Positions 16,644-25,290 of a stretch of DNA of 41,561 bases are shown here, piece after piece (positions within the stretch are counted from its first letter, which is position 1; the number at the start of each line of letters is the position of its first letter). The notes under the pieces were generated by a model. That model had not been told where the DNA came from. It did no database searches and worked only from the letters and a program-made list of their open reading frames with translations. The stretch is taken from assembly GCA_031289095.1 (NCBI GenBank), contig JAITQD010000014.1:1-41561 (forward strand), given 5' to 3'. The translations under genes were made by a program, and so were the position numbers. Origin of the DNA: Azoarcus sp. GTDB taxonomy: Bacteria; Pseudomonadota; Gammaproteobacteria; Burkholderiales; Rhodocyclaceae.

Positions 16644-17513
16644 ATGGCTAGCGGGAAGGAAATCCGTACCAAGATCAAGAGCGTGCAGAACACGCGCAAG
16701 ATCACCAAGGCCATGGAGATGGTGGCCGCATCCAAAATGCGCAAGGCGCAAGACCGGATGCGCGCCGCTCGTCCCTATGCCGAAAAAATCCGCCGGCTCG
16801 CCGCGCACCTGTCCCAGGCCAACGTCACCGATTACCGCCATCCGTTCCTGATCCACAAGGAGCAGATCAAACGGGTGGGGATCATCCTGGTGACAACCGA
16901 CAAGGGCTTGTGCGGCGGTCTCAACACCAACGTGCAGCGCGTCGCCCTGAACGCGCTCAAATCCTGGGAAGGCGCGGGCGTGAGCGAAATCCGCGCCTGC
17001 TGCATCGGCAACAAGGGGCTGGGTTTCATGCAGCGCCTGGGCGTCGGCGCGGTCTCGCACGTCGTGCAACTCGGCGACCGTCCCGCGCTCGAAAAGCTGA
17101 TCGGGCCAGTGAAAATTCTGCTCGACGCTTTCCAGCAAGGCGAACTCGACGCTGTCTTCGTCGCCTACACCCGCTTCATCAACACCATGAAGCAGGAACC
17201 GATGCTGGAACAGCTTCTGCCCCTGACCGGCGACAAGCTGGGCACGCCCGAGACATCCTGGGATTACCTCTACGAGCCAGATCCGCAGGTGGTCATCGAC
17301 GAAATGCTGGTGCGTTACGTCGAGGCGCTGGTCTATCAGGCGGTGGCCGAGAACATGGCCTCCGAGCAGAGCGCGCGAATGGTGGCGATGAAAGCCGCCT
17401 CCGACAACGCCAAGAGCGTCATCGGCGAGCTGCAACTGGTCTACAACAAGACCCGCCAGGCTGCGATCACCAAGGAATTGAACGAAATCGTCGGCGGCGC
17501 TGCCGCTGTCTAA
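16644..17513 (+). CDS. atpG: F1Fo ATP synthase subunit gamma
   Basis: Gamma is the central rotating shaft of F1. The 289-residue product begins [20 protein letters not shown], the conserved N-terminal helix, and ends with the conserved C-terminal helix [20 protein letters not shown]. The central Rossmann-like portion includes [14 protein letters not shown]. Start and spacing to atpA (21 bp) and atpD (23 bp) are typical. Confidence 0.98.
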   Translation: MASGKEIRTKIKSVQNTRKITKAMEMVAASKMRKAQDRMRAARPYAEKIRRLAAHLSQANVTDYRHPFLIHKEQIKRVGIILVTTDKGLCGGLNTNVQRVALNALKSWEGAGVSEIRACCIGNKGLGFMQRLGVGAVSHVVQLGDRPALEKLIGPVKILLDAFQQGELDAVFVAYTRFINTMKQEPMLEQLLPLTGDKLGTPETSWDYLYEPDPQVVIDEMLVRYVEALVYQAVAENMASEQSARMVAMKAASDNAKSVIGELQLVYNKTRQAAITKELNEIVGGAAAV

Positions 17514-17524
17514 CGGATTATTGA

Positions 17525-18937
<1,413 letters not shown>

Positions 18938-18995
18938 CTCCGGCCATTCCCGCGCGGCGGTTCGCCGTCGCGCGGTCTTAAAGAGGACATAAACC

Positions 18996-19421
18996 ATGGC
19001 CATGACGGTTCATGTGGACATCGTCAGTGCGGAAGAACAGATTTTTTCCGGGCTGGCGGAGTTCGTCGCCCTGCCTGGCGAATCGGGCGAACTCGGCATC
19101 CTGCCCGGTCACATGCCGCTGATGACCCGGATCAAGCCGGGTGCAGTGCGGGTGAAGATTCCAAATCGGGAGGAGGAGGAACTGATTTTCGTTGCTGGCG
19201 GCATTCTCGAAGTCCAGCCCGGTCTGGTGACGGTGCTTGCCGACACGGCCATCCGCGGCAAGGATCTCGACGAAGCCAAGGCGCTGGAAGCCAAGCGCAA
19301 GGCCGAGGACAACCTGGCGAGCAAGAGCGCCCATATCGACTACGCCAAGGCGCAGGCCGAACTGGCCGCAGCGATTGCCCAGATTCACGCAATCGAAAGG
19401 TTGCGCAAACACACCCATTGA
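18996..19421 (+). CDS. atpC: F1Fo ATP synthase subunit epsilon
   Basis: Epsilon binds gamma and inhibits ATP hydrolysis when its C-terminal helices extend. The 141-residue protein has the N-terminal beta sandwich, including [20 protein letters not shown] and the following H-M-P-L-M-T, and an Ala/Lys/Glu-rich C-terminal helical hairpin. Its start ATG follows AAAGAGGACATAAACC. It closes the operon and is followed by two hairpins, the second a strong terminator. Confidence 0.98.
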   Translation: MAMTVHVDIVSAEEQIFSGLAEFVALPGESGELGILPGHMPLMTRIKPGAVRVKIPNREEEELIFVAGGILEVQPGLVTVLADTAIRGKDLDEAKALEAKRKAEDNLASKSAHIDYAKAQAELAAAIAQIHAIERLRKHTH

Positions 19422-19440
19422 ACACGGGTAGAGCGCAATC

Positions 19441-19456
19441 CCGCCATTTATGGCGG
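19441..19456. terminator. Short hairpin after atpC
   Basis: CCGCCA-TTTA-TGGCGG is a perfect 6-bp stem with a 4-nt loop, directly before the main terminator. It may protect the 3' end of the atp transcript. Confidence 0.4.
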
Positions 19457-19497
19457 ACAAAACAAAAGCAGCCTTTCGTGGGCTGCTTTTGTTTTGT
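19457..19497. terminator. Strong intrinsic terminator of the atp operon
   Basis: A perfect 17-bp inverted repeat (ACAAAACAAAAGCAGCC, loop TTTCGTG, and its complement) ends in a T-rich arm on the + strand and has an A-rich arm for the opposite strand, so it can act in both directions. Confidence 0.9.
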
Positions 19498-19546
19498 GCA
19501 CCGCGCTTTGGCCGTGCCAGCCTCGTCAAACCCCCCTCGGGGGCCA

Positions 19547-19555
19547 TGCTAAAAT
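19547..19555 (+). promoter_or_regulatory. Putative extended -10 promoter of hemA
   Basis: TGCTAAAAT fits an extended -10 element (TGn plus 5 of 6 of TATAAT). No good -35 is visible at the right distance. Transcription would start near 19562, leaving a leader of about 64 nt with a hairpin. Confidence 0.4.
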
Positions 19556-19573
19556 TCCCTTTTCTTCCCCAGC

Positions 19574-19595
19574 GGGCGAGCTTGTCAGCTCGCCC
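19574..19595 (+). terminator. Hairpin in the hemA leader, possible attenuator
   Basis: GGGCGAGC-TTGTCA-GCTCGCCC is a perfect 8-bp GC-rich stem followed by GGTTTTGCTTT. It lies 31 nt before the hemA ATG and downstream of the putative promoter. The T tract is interrupted, so attenuation is only a possibility. Confidence 0.5.
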
Positions 19596-19625
19596 GGTTT
19601 TGCTTTGACTCGTGTCGCCTCCCGT

Positions 19626-20882
19626 ATGCAGCTCTACGCCCTGGGCCTGAACCATCACACCGCGCCGCTCGCCATCCGCGAACGGGTGGCGTTCGAGCCG
19701 GGCCGGCTGGAGCAGGCGTTGCGCAACCTGACGAGCGACCCGGCAGTGCGCGAGGCGGCAATCCTGTCGACCTGCAATCGCACCGAGCTTTATTTCGCCT
19801 CCGAAGCGCCGCAGTACGCAGCGGACTGGTTGGCGCAGTTTCATCGCCTGCCGTTCGGCGAGATCGCGCCCTACCTTTATTCGCACCCTGAACGTGAGGC
19901 AGTGCGCCATGTGTTCCGGGTGGCGAGCGGACTTGATTCGATGGTGTTGGGTGAGCCGCAAATTCTTGGGCAGGTAAAGGATGCGGTGCGTCAGGCCGAG
20001 GGGGCGGGCACGCTCGGCGCTTTGTTGCACAAGCTCTTTCAGAGCACTTTTTCGGTGGCGAAGGAAGTGCGCTCGACCACTGCGATCGGAGCGAACATCG
20101 TGTCGATGGCCGCTGCCGCCGTGCATCTGGCGGAACGCATTTTCGAGCGTATCGACGATCAGCACGTGCTGTTCATCGGCGCGGGCGAGATGATCGAACT
20201 GTGTGTAGCGCATTTTTCCGGGGCAAAACCCCGTTCGATCGCCATCGCCAACCGTAGCGAGGCGCGCGCGCAGGCGCTCGCGCAACGGGTCGGGGCGCAG
20301 ACCTTGCGCATGGAGGCGCTCGCCGAGGCGCTGCCCAAGTTCGACGTGGTGGTGTCCTGTACGGCTTCGCCGTTGCCCATTGTCGGCCTGGGCATGGTCG
20401 AGCGCGCGGTGAAGGCGCGCCGCCACCGGCCCATGGTGATGGTCGACCTCGCCGTGCCGCGCGACATTGAGCCGGAAGTGGCCGGGCTTGACGACGTGTT
20501 TCTCTACACGGTCGACGATCTCGCCCAAGTGGTGGAAGCCGGTCTGGAGTCGCGCCAGCAGGCGGTAGTGGAGGCCGAAGGCATCATCGACAGCCGCGTG
20601 GATGGCTTCCTGCACTGGATGCAGGCGCGCGACGCAGTACCGGCGATCCGCGCCTTGCGCCAGTACGCGGAGTCGATGCGCGAGGCCGAACTGGAGCGCG
20701 CCCTGAAGCTGCTCGCGCGCGGCGACGATCCCCATCATGTGCTCGAAGCCCTGTCGCACGGCCTTGCCAACAAGCTGATACATGGGCCGACGCGCTATCT
20801 GAGCCAGGCCGAGAATGAGGATGGCGCCGCCGCCGGGCGCATCGTGCAGCAATTGTTCAACCTGCCCGGCCATTCCCGATGA
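19626..20882 (+). CDS. hemA: Glutamyl-tRNA reductase
   Basis: HemA reduces glutamyl-tRNA to glutamate-1-semialdehyde, the first committed step of C5-pathway tetrapyrrole synthesis. The 418-residue product has the nucleophile Cys50 in [10 protein letters not shown], the [17 protein letters not shown] signature near residue 102, a NADPH-binding domain with FIGAGEM, and the C-terminal dimerisation helices. The ATG is chosen because [15 protein letters not shown] matches the family N-terminus; a longer opening to 19494 runs through the leader hairpin. Heme d1 and heme c made for the nir and nor products downstream would draw on this pathway. It overlaps prfA by ATGA. Confidence 0.97.
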   Translation: MQLYALGLNHHTAPLAIRERVAFEPGRLEQALRNLTSDPAVREAAILSTCNRTELYFASEAPQYAADWLAQFHRLPFGEIAPYLYSHPEREAVRHVFRVASGLDSMVLGEPQILGQVKDAVRQAEGAGTLGALLHKLFQSTFSVAKEVRSTTAIGANIVSMAAAAVHLAERIFERIDDQHVLFIGAGEMIELCVAHFSGAKPRSIAIANRSEARAQALAQRVGAQTLRMEALAEALPKFDVVVSCTASPLPIVGLGMVERAVKARRHRPMVMVDLAVPRDIEPEVAGLDDVFLYTVDDLAQVVEAGLESRQQAVVEAEGIIDSRVDGFLHWMQARDAVPAIRALRQYAESMREAELERALKLLARGDDPHHVLEALSHGLANKLIHGPTRYLSQAENEDGAAAGRIVQQLFNLPGHSR

Positions 20883-21961
20883 AGCAGAGCATCCGTGACA
20901 AGCTCGAACGCCTCGTCGACCGCCTGGGCGAACTCGACCACGAACTGGGCGGCGAGGACGTGGCGCGCGACATGAACCGTTACCGCGATCTGTCGCGCGA
21001 GCGCGCGGAGATCGAACCGGTGACAGCGCTTTACCGCGAGTTGTGCCGGAACGAGGCCGATTGCGCCACCGCGCGCGAACTGCTCGACGATTCGGAGATG
21101 CGCGAATTGGGCGAGACCGAACTGGCTGCGGGGCAGGCGCGTTGCGCCGGAATCGAGGACGCATTGCAGCGTGCGCTGTTGCCGCACGACCCCGACGACG
21201 GGCGCAATATTTTCCTTGAAGTCCGCGCGGGCGCCGGGGGTGAGGAAGCGGCGCTGTTCGCCGCCGTTCTGTTGCGTATGTATACCCGTTACGCAGAGCG
21301 CCAGGGCTGGAAAGTGGAAATTGTCTCCGCCAACGAGTCCGGCCTCGGCGGCTATCGTGAGGCGATTGCGCGCGTGGTGGGCGCGGGGGCGTGGTCGCGG
21401 CTGAAGTTCGAGTCCGGCGGCCATCGCGTGCAGCGCATCCCGGTCACAGAAACGCAGGGGCGTATCCATACCTCGGCGTGCACGGTGGCGGTCATGCCCG
21501 AGGCTGGCGAACTGGAGATGCTCGACATCAACCCCGCCGACTTGCGCATCGACACGTTCCGCGCCTCCGGCGCGGGCGGGCAGCACATCAACAAGACCGA
21601 TTCCGCCGTGCGCATCACGCACTTGCCCACGGGATTGGTGGTGGAATGCCAGGCCGAGCGCAGCCAGCACAGCAACAAGGCGCGGGCGCTCGCGGTGCTG
21701 GCGGCGCGCTTGCACGATGCGCGTGTGCGCGAGCGGCAGGCGCAGGAAGCGGCGACCCGGCGCGGGTTGATCGGCAGCGGCGACCGCTCCGAGCGCATCC
21801 GCACCTACAACTTTCCGCAAGGCCGGATGACGGATCACCGCATCAATCTCACGCTGTACCGGCTCGATGCGGTGATGGACGGCGATCTCGACGAGGTGGT
21901 CGCAGCGCTGATGTTGGAATACCAGGCCGGGCAACTGGCGGCGCTGGCGGAGGAGGCATGA
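20879..21961 (+). CDS. prfA: Peptide chain release factor 1
   Basis: RF1 reads UAG and UAA and triggers peptide release on the ribosome. The 360-residue product has the GGQ motif at 233-235, matching E. coli numbering, and the stop-codon reading PVT tripeptide in [10 protein letters not shown]. The start overlaps the hemA stop and the end overlaps the prmC start, both as ATGA, so the three genes appear translationally coupled. PrmC methylates the Gln of the GGQ motif, which explains the pairing. Confidence 0.98.
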   Translation: MKQSIRDKLERLVDRLGELDHELGGEDVARDMNRYRDLSRERAEIEPVTALYRELCRNEADCATARELLDDSEMRELGETELAAGQARCAGIEDALQRALLPHDPDDGRNIFLEVRAGAGGEEAALFAAVLLRMYTRYAERQGWKVEIVSANESGLGGYREAIARVVGAGAWSRLKFESGGHRVQRIPVTETQGRIHTSACTVAVMPEAGELEMLDINPADLRIDTFRASGAGGQHINKTDSAVRITHLPTGLVVECQAERSQHSNKARALAVLAARLHDARVRERQAQEAATRRGLIGSGDRSERIRTYNFPQGRMTDHRINLTLYRLDAVMDGDLDEVVAALMLEYQAGQLAALAEEA

Positions 21962-22794
21962 ACGTTCCGGCTGTCACCGACCTTGCCAGCGCCCTGGCGT
22001 GGGCGCGCAAACGCATCCCGGCTCCGGAAGCACGTCTTTTGCTGCGGTACGTCCGCCGCTGTCAGGCCGCGCATCTCGTGGCGTGGCCCGAGGAGGCTTT
22101 ACCGGCGGCGGAGTGGGAAATCTTTCGCAACCTCGTCGAACGGCGCGCCACCGGGGAACCGGTGGCGTACCTGCTCGGGGAACGCGAGTTTTACGGGCGC
22201 GCTTTCCTGGTCAATCCAAAAGTGCTGATTCCGCGTCCCGAGACCGAAGTGCTGGTGGAATTGGCGCTGGCCCGTTTCGGCGCCGAGTCGCAACTGAAAG
22301 TGCTCGACCTCGGCACTGGCTCCGGAGCACTGGCGATCACGCTGGCGCTGGAACTGGATCGCGCCGACGTCACCGGAATCGACTGGTCGCGCGAAGCGCT
22401 CGGGGTGGCGATGTCCAACGCCATCCGGTTGGGCGCGCGCGTCTCCTTTCTGTGCAGCGACTGGTATGCGGCGTTGGGCAATGAGCGCTATCGGCTCATC
22501 GTCGCCAATCCGCCTTACGTCGCCAAGAGTGATCCGCATCTCATTCTGGGCGACCTGCGTTTCGAGCCGCGTGCGGCGCTGGCCGCCGGGGAAGACGGCC
22601 TTGCCGATCTGGCCTGCATTGCCGCTGGCGCGGGGCGTCATCTCGAAAAAGGCGGCTGCTTGTTCATGGAACATGGCTACGACCAAGCCGCCGCCGTGCG
22701 CAGCCTGCTGGCCGACGCCGGCTTCGCGTCCATCGCCTCGTGGCGCGATCTGGCGGGCATCGAGCGCGTTTCGGGCGGGTGCTGGACAGGGTAA
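21958..22794 (+). CDS. prmC: Release factor glutamine methyltransferase
   Basis: PrmC transfers a methyl group from S-adenosylmethionine to the Gln of the GGQ motif in release factors. The 278-residue product has an N-terminal helical domain, the SAM-binding [12 protein letters not shown] near residue 118, and the catalytic NPPY at 184-187. GGAGG sits 2-3 nt closer than ideal to the ATG, which lies inside the prfA stop. The 136 bp after its stop, before the convergent lyase gene, hold no clear terminator or gene. Confidence 0.97.
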   Translation: MNVPAVTDLASALAWARKRIPAPEARLLLRYVRRCQAAHLVAWPEEALPAAEWEIFRNLVERRATGEPVAYLLGEREFYGRAFLVNPKVLIPRPETEVLVELALARFGAESQLKVLDLGTGSGALAITLALELDRADVTGIDWSREALGVAMSNAIRLGARVSFLCSDWYAALGNERYRLIVANPPYVAKSDPHLILGDLRFEPRAALAAGEDGLADLACIAAGAGRHLEKGGCLFMEHGYDQAAAVRSLLADAGFASIASWRDLAGIERVSGGCWTG

Positions 22795-22930
22795 GGGTTC
22801 CGGGCAAACCGTCGGGCCGTCTCACCGTTATCCATTCGGGCGGCCTGTTTCCATGATCGCAATATCGACGTTCCTGGCTTTCGGGAGAGTCGGTCTGTGC
22901 TTCGCGCAGGATGACGCCGAGTCTGACGGT

Positions 22931-24100
22931 TTATGCAGATGTTCTCCGCTGCCCCGGCTCGACGGAAACCATTGCCCGCGCCATGCGCGCGAGCGCCTCG
23001 TCCAGCGTCGAGCGCGCGCAGCCGAAGTTGAGGCGCACGAAACCGGGCAGGCCAAACGCGCGACCGTCCGATAGCCCCACGCCAGCGGCCTCGAAAAACG
23101 CCGCCGGGTCTGTGAGGTCAGCGGCGCGGCAGTCGATCCAGGCGAGATAGGTGGCTTCCGGCACGGCCATCGACAGGCCCGGCATTGCGCCAACGGCGGC
23201 CACGACCCGATCGCGGTTGCCGCGCAGGTAGGCGATGAGTTCGCGCCGCCAGGGGTCGCCGTCGCGGTACGCGGCTTCGGCGGCGACGAAGCCGAGCACG
23301 TTGATTTCGGGCACGATGCCGCGCATTGCGCGCTGGAAATTGGCGCGCAGGGAAGAGTTTGGAATGATGGCGATGGCGCAGTAGAGCGCGGGGATGTTCC
23401 AGGTCTTGGACGGTGCGATCAGCGTGATCGTGTGTTGTGCGGTGTCTGGATCGAGCGCGGCAATCGGGCGGTGCGTCTTGTCCGGGTCGAGCACCAGACC
23501 GCAGTGGATTTCGTCGCTGCATATGATCAGATCGCGTTCAGCGGCGAGCGTGGCGATCCAGCGCAGTTCGTCTTCGTCGAACACCCTCCCCACCGGGTTG
23601 TGCGGGTTGCACAGCATGAAAAGCCGGGTATCCGGCGCAATGGCCGCCGCCGTGGCGGCGCGGTTCCATTGCCAGCGTCCGTCCACAAACACCAGCGGCG
23701 TCTGCACGAGCCGGCGACCGTTGTTGCCCGGTGCGGTCAGGAAGGGCGGGTAGATCGGTGTGGCGGTAAACACCGCGCCGCCCTGCGCGCCGACGGCGCG
23801 GCAGGCGAGGTTGAAAGCGCTGACGACGCCTGGCAGCCAGACCAGCCAATCGGGGTCTATCGCCCAGCCGTGGTCGCGAGCGACGCCCTGCACGACGGCT
23901 TCCACGAGCGATGGCCAGGGGTGGGTGTAGCCGAAGACGCCGTGTGCGATGCGTTCCTTCAGGGCGGTCAGCACCGGCTCCGGCGCAGCGAAGTCCATGT
24001 CGGCAACCCACAGGGGCAACACGTCGCGCCCGGCATAGCATCCCCACTTTTCGCCGGGGACATTGCGGCGATCGGGTGGCCGGTCAAAATCAGCAATCAT
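22931..24100 (-). CDS. patB: PatB/MalY-type pyridoxal-phosphate C-S lyase
   Basis: PatB/MalY enzymes cleave cystathionine or cysteine conjugates by beta-elimination, releasing a thiol, pyruvate and ammonia. The 389-residue product has the fold-type I aminotransferase layout: FDRPPDRRNVPGEKW at the N-terminus, LPLWVADMDF, NPHNPVGRVF with the substrate-binding Asn, SDEIHCGLV with the cofactor Asp, and APSKTWNIPAL with the Schiff-base Lys232. I chose the ATG at 24100 (MIADFDRPP) because the frame upstream reads as non-conserved sequence. It diverges from the hydrolase at 24237. The gene symbol follows family usage; the physiological substrate is unknown. Confidence 0.85.
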   Translation of the reverse strand: MIADFDRPPDRRNVPGEKWGCYAGRDVLPLWVADMDFAAPEPVLTALKERIAHGVFGYTHPWPSLVEAVVQGVARDHGWAIDPDWLVWLPGVVSAFNLACRAVGAQGGAVFTATPIYPPFLTAPGNNGRRLVQTPLVFVDGRWQWNRAATAAAIAPDTRLFMLCNPHNPVGRVFDEDELRWIATLAAERDLIICSDEIHCGLVLDPDKTHRPIAALDPDTAQHTITLIAPSKTWNIPALYCAIAIIPNSSLRANFQRAMRGIVPEINVLGFVAAEAAYRDGDPWRRELIAYLRGNRDRVVAAVGAMPGLSMAVPEATYLAWIDCRAADLTDPAAFFEAAGVGLSDGRAFGLPGFVRLNFGCARSTLDEALARMARAMVSVEPGQRRTSA

Positions 24101-24200
24101 GTGACAAAGCTCCGCTGTCGAGTGGATGCAGAAGTGTAGCGTGACGAGTAACAAAATCACCCGCACGAATATTGAGGGTGCCGATTGCAGTTGCCATACG

Positions 24201-24206
24201 TATAAT
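24201..24206 (+). promoter_or_regulatory. Consensus -10 box upstream of the hydrolase gene
   Basis: TATAAT is a perfect -10 hexamer 30 bp before the ATG at 24237. Its first bases lie in the palindrome ATACGTAT (24196-24203). No strong -35 is seen, so an activator may be involved. Confidence 0.45.
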
Positions 24207-24236
24207 CACAGAAGAATAACAAGGGAGGGTGATCGT

Positions 24237-25244
24237 ATGCAGGGAGTTACTTGCCATTCCGACGGCATCTACGGCGTTGATGCGGTTTATGGCGGCCAGC
24301 CGCGGCTGGCTGCCGTTCATTTTGTCATCGACCATGGCCGGGTTGCGGTGATCGACACGGGCAGCAATGCATCGGTTCCTCACGTCCTTGCCGCCCTGGG
24401 TGGGCTGGGAATCGACCCCGACGCGGTCGATTGGGTAATTCTTACCCATTTGCACCTCGATCATGCCGGAGGCGCGGGCAGCCTGATGTGCGCTTTGCCA
24501 CGCGCGCGACTGGCGGTGCATTCCAAAAGTGTACGTCATCTGACGAACCCGGTGCGCCTGTGGGAAAAAGCAGTCACCGTTTTCGGGGTGGGGCAGGCTT
24601 TCCGCCTGTATGGCCGGCTGGTGCCGATAGATGAGCGCCGCATCACGCCCACGCGCGACGGCATGGAACTGCCGTTGGGCGACCGGGTGCTGCGCGTGCT
24701 CGATGCGCCCGGTCATGCCTGCCATCACACCGTGGTGTGGGATGAGTACGCGCACGTCTTTTTCACCGGCGACGCCTTCGGGGTTTCGTACCGGGAATTC
24801 GACGTCTGCGATCGCGCGTTCGTGTTCCCGACCACCTCGCCAGCGCAGTTCGACCCCGTGATGATGATGGATTCCATCAACCGCATGGTGTCGTACGGGC
24901 CTCAGGCGATGTATCTCACCCACTATGGCCGGGTGAGCGGCGTCGAGCGTCTTGCCGCCGACCTGTTCCGCCTGATCCATGCCCAGGTGGCGGTGGCTCA
25001 GGCGGCGCGGGGTGAAGGGTTGGTGCGCTACGTCGAAATTCTCGCCGGGCTGGAGGAGCTTGTGCGCGAAGAATGCGCCCGTCAGCGTTGGGCGCTCAGT
25101 GAGGAAGTCTCCCTCAACCTGCTGCGGCTCGACCTCAGTCTCAACGCGCACGGGCTGGAAAGCTGGCTCGACTACACCGCAGAGCGCGAGGCGATGGAAG
25201 TGCTGGGAGCGCTGGAGGCGGAACTGGAAGTCGCCGTGGCCTGA
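24237..25244 (+). CDS. Metallo-beta-lactamase-fold hydrolase
   Basis: A 335-residue hydrolase with two-metal binding motifs: THLHLDHAGG (His71, His73, Asp75, His76), the His of APGHACHHTV, the Asp of FFTGDAFG, and the His of YLTHYGRV. This is the glyoxalase II-like branch (COG0491 type). The C-terminal 100 residues are helical and are not part of the core fold. The ATG follows AAGGGAGGG at good spacing; the frame opens further upstream but without a better start. Possible substrates are lactones, thioesters or phosphoesters, and I cannot choose. It diverges from patB and precedes the autotransporter by 46 bp. Confidence 0.85.
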   Translation: MQGVTCHSDGIYGVDAVYGGQPRLAAVHFVIDHGRVAVIDTGSNASVPHVLAALGGLGIDPDAVDWVILTHLHLDHAGGAGSLMCALPRARLAVHSKSVRHLTNPVRLWEKAVTVFGVGQAFRLYGRLVPIDERRITPTRDGMELPLGDRVLRVLDAPGHACHHTVVWDEYAHVFFTGDAFGVSYREFDVCDRAFVFPTTSPAQFDPVMMMDSINRMVSYGPQAMYLTHYGRVSGVERLAADLFRLIHAQVAVAQAARGEGLVRYVEILAGLEELVREECARQRWALSEEVSLNLLRLDLSLNAHGLESWLDYTAEREAMEVLGALEAELEVAVA

Positions 25245-25290
25245 CGTTGCCGCAGCGCCCCGGAAGCCTCCCTCTTGAGCAAGCAAGCCT

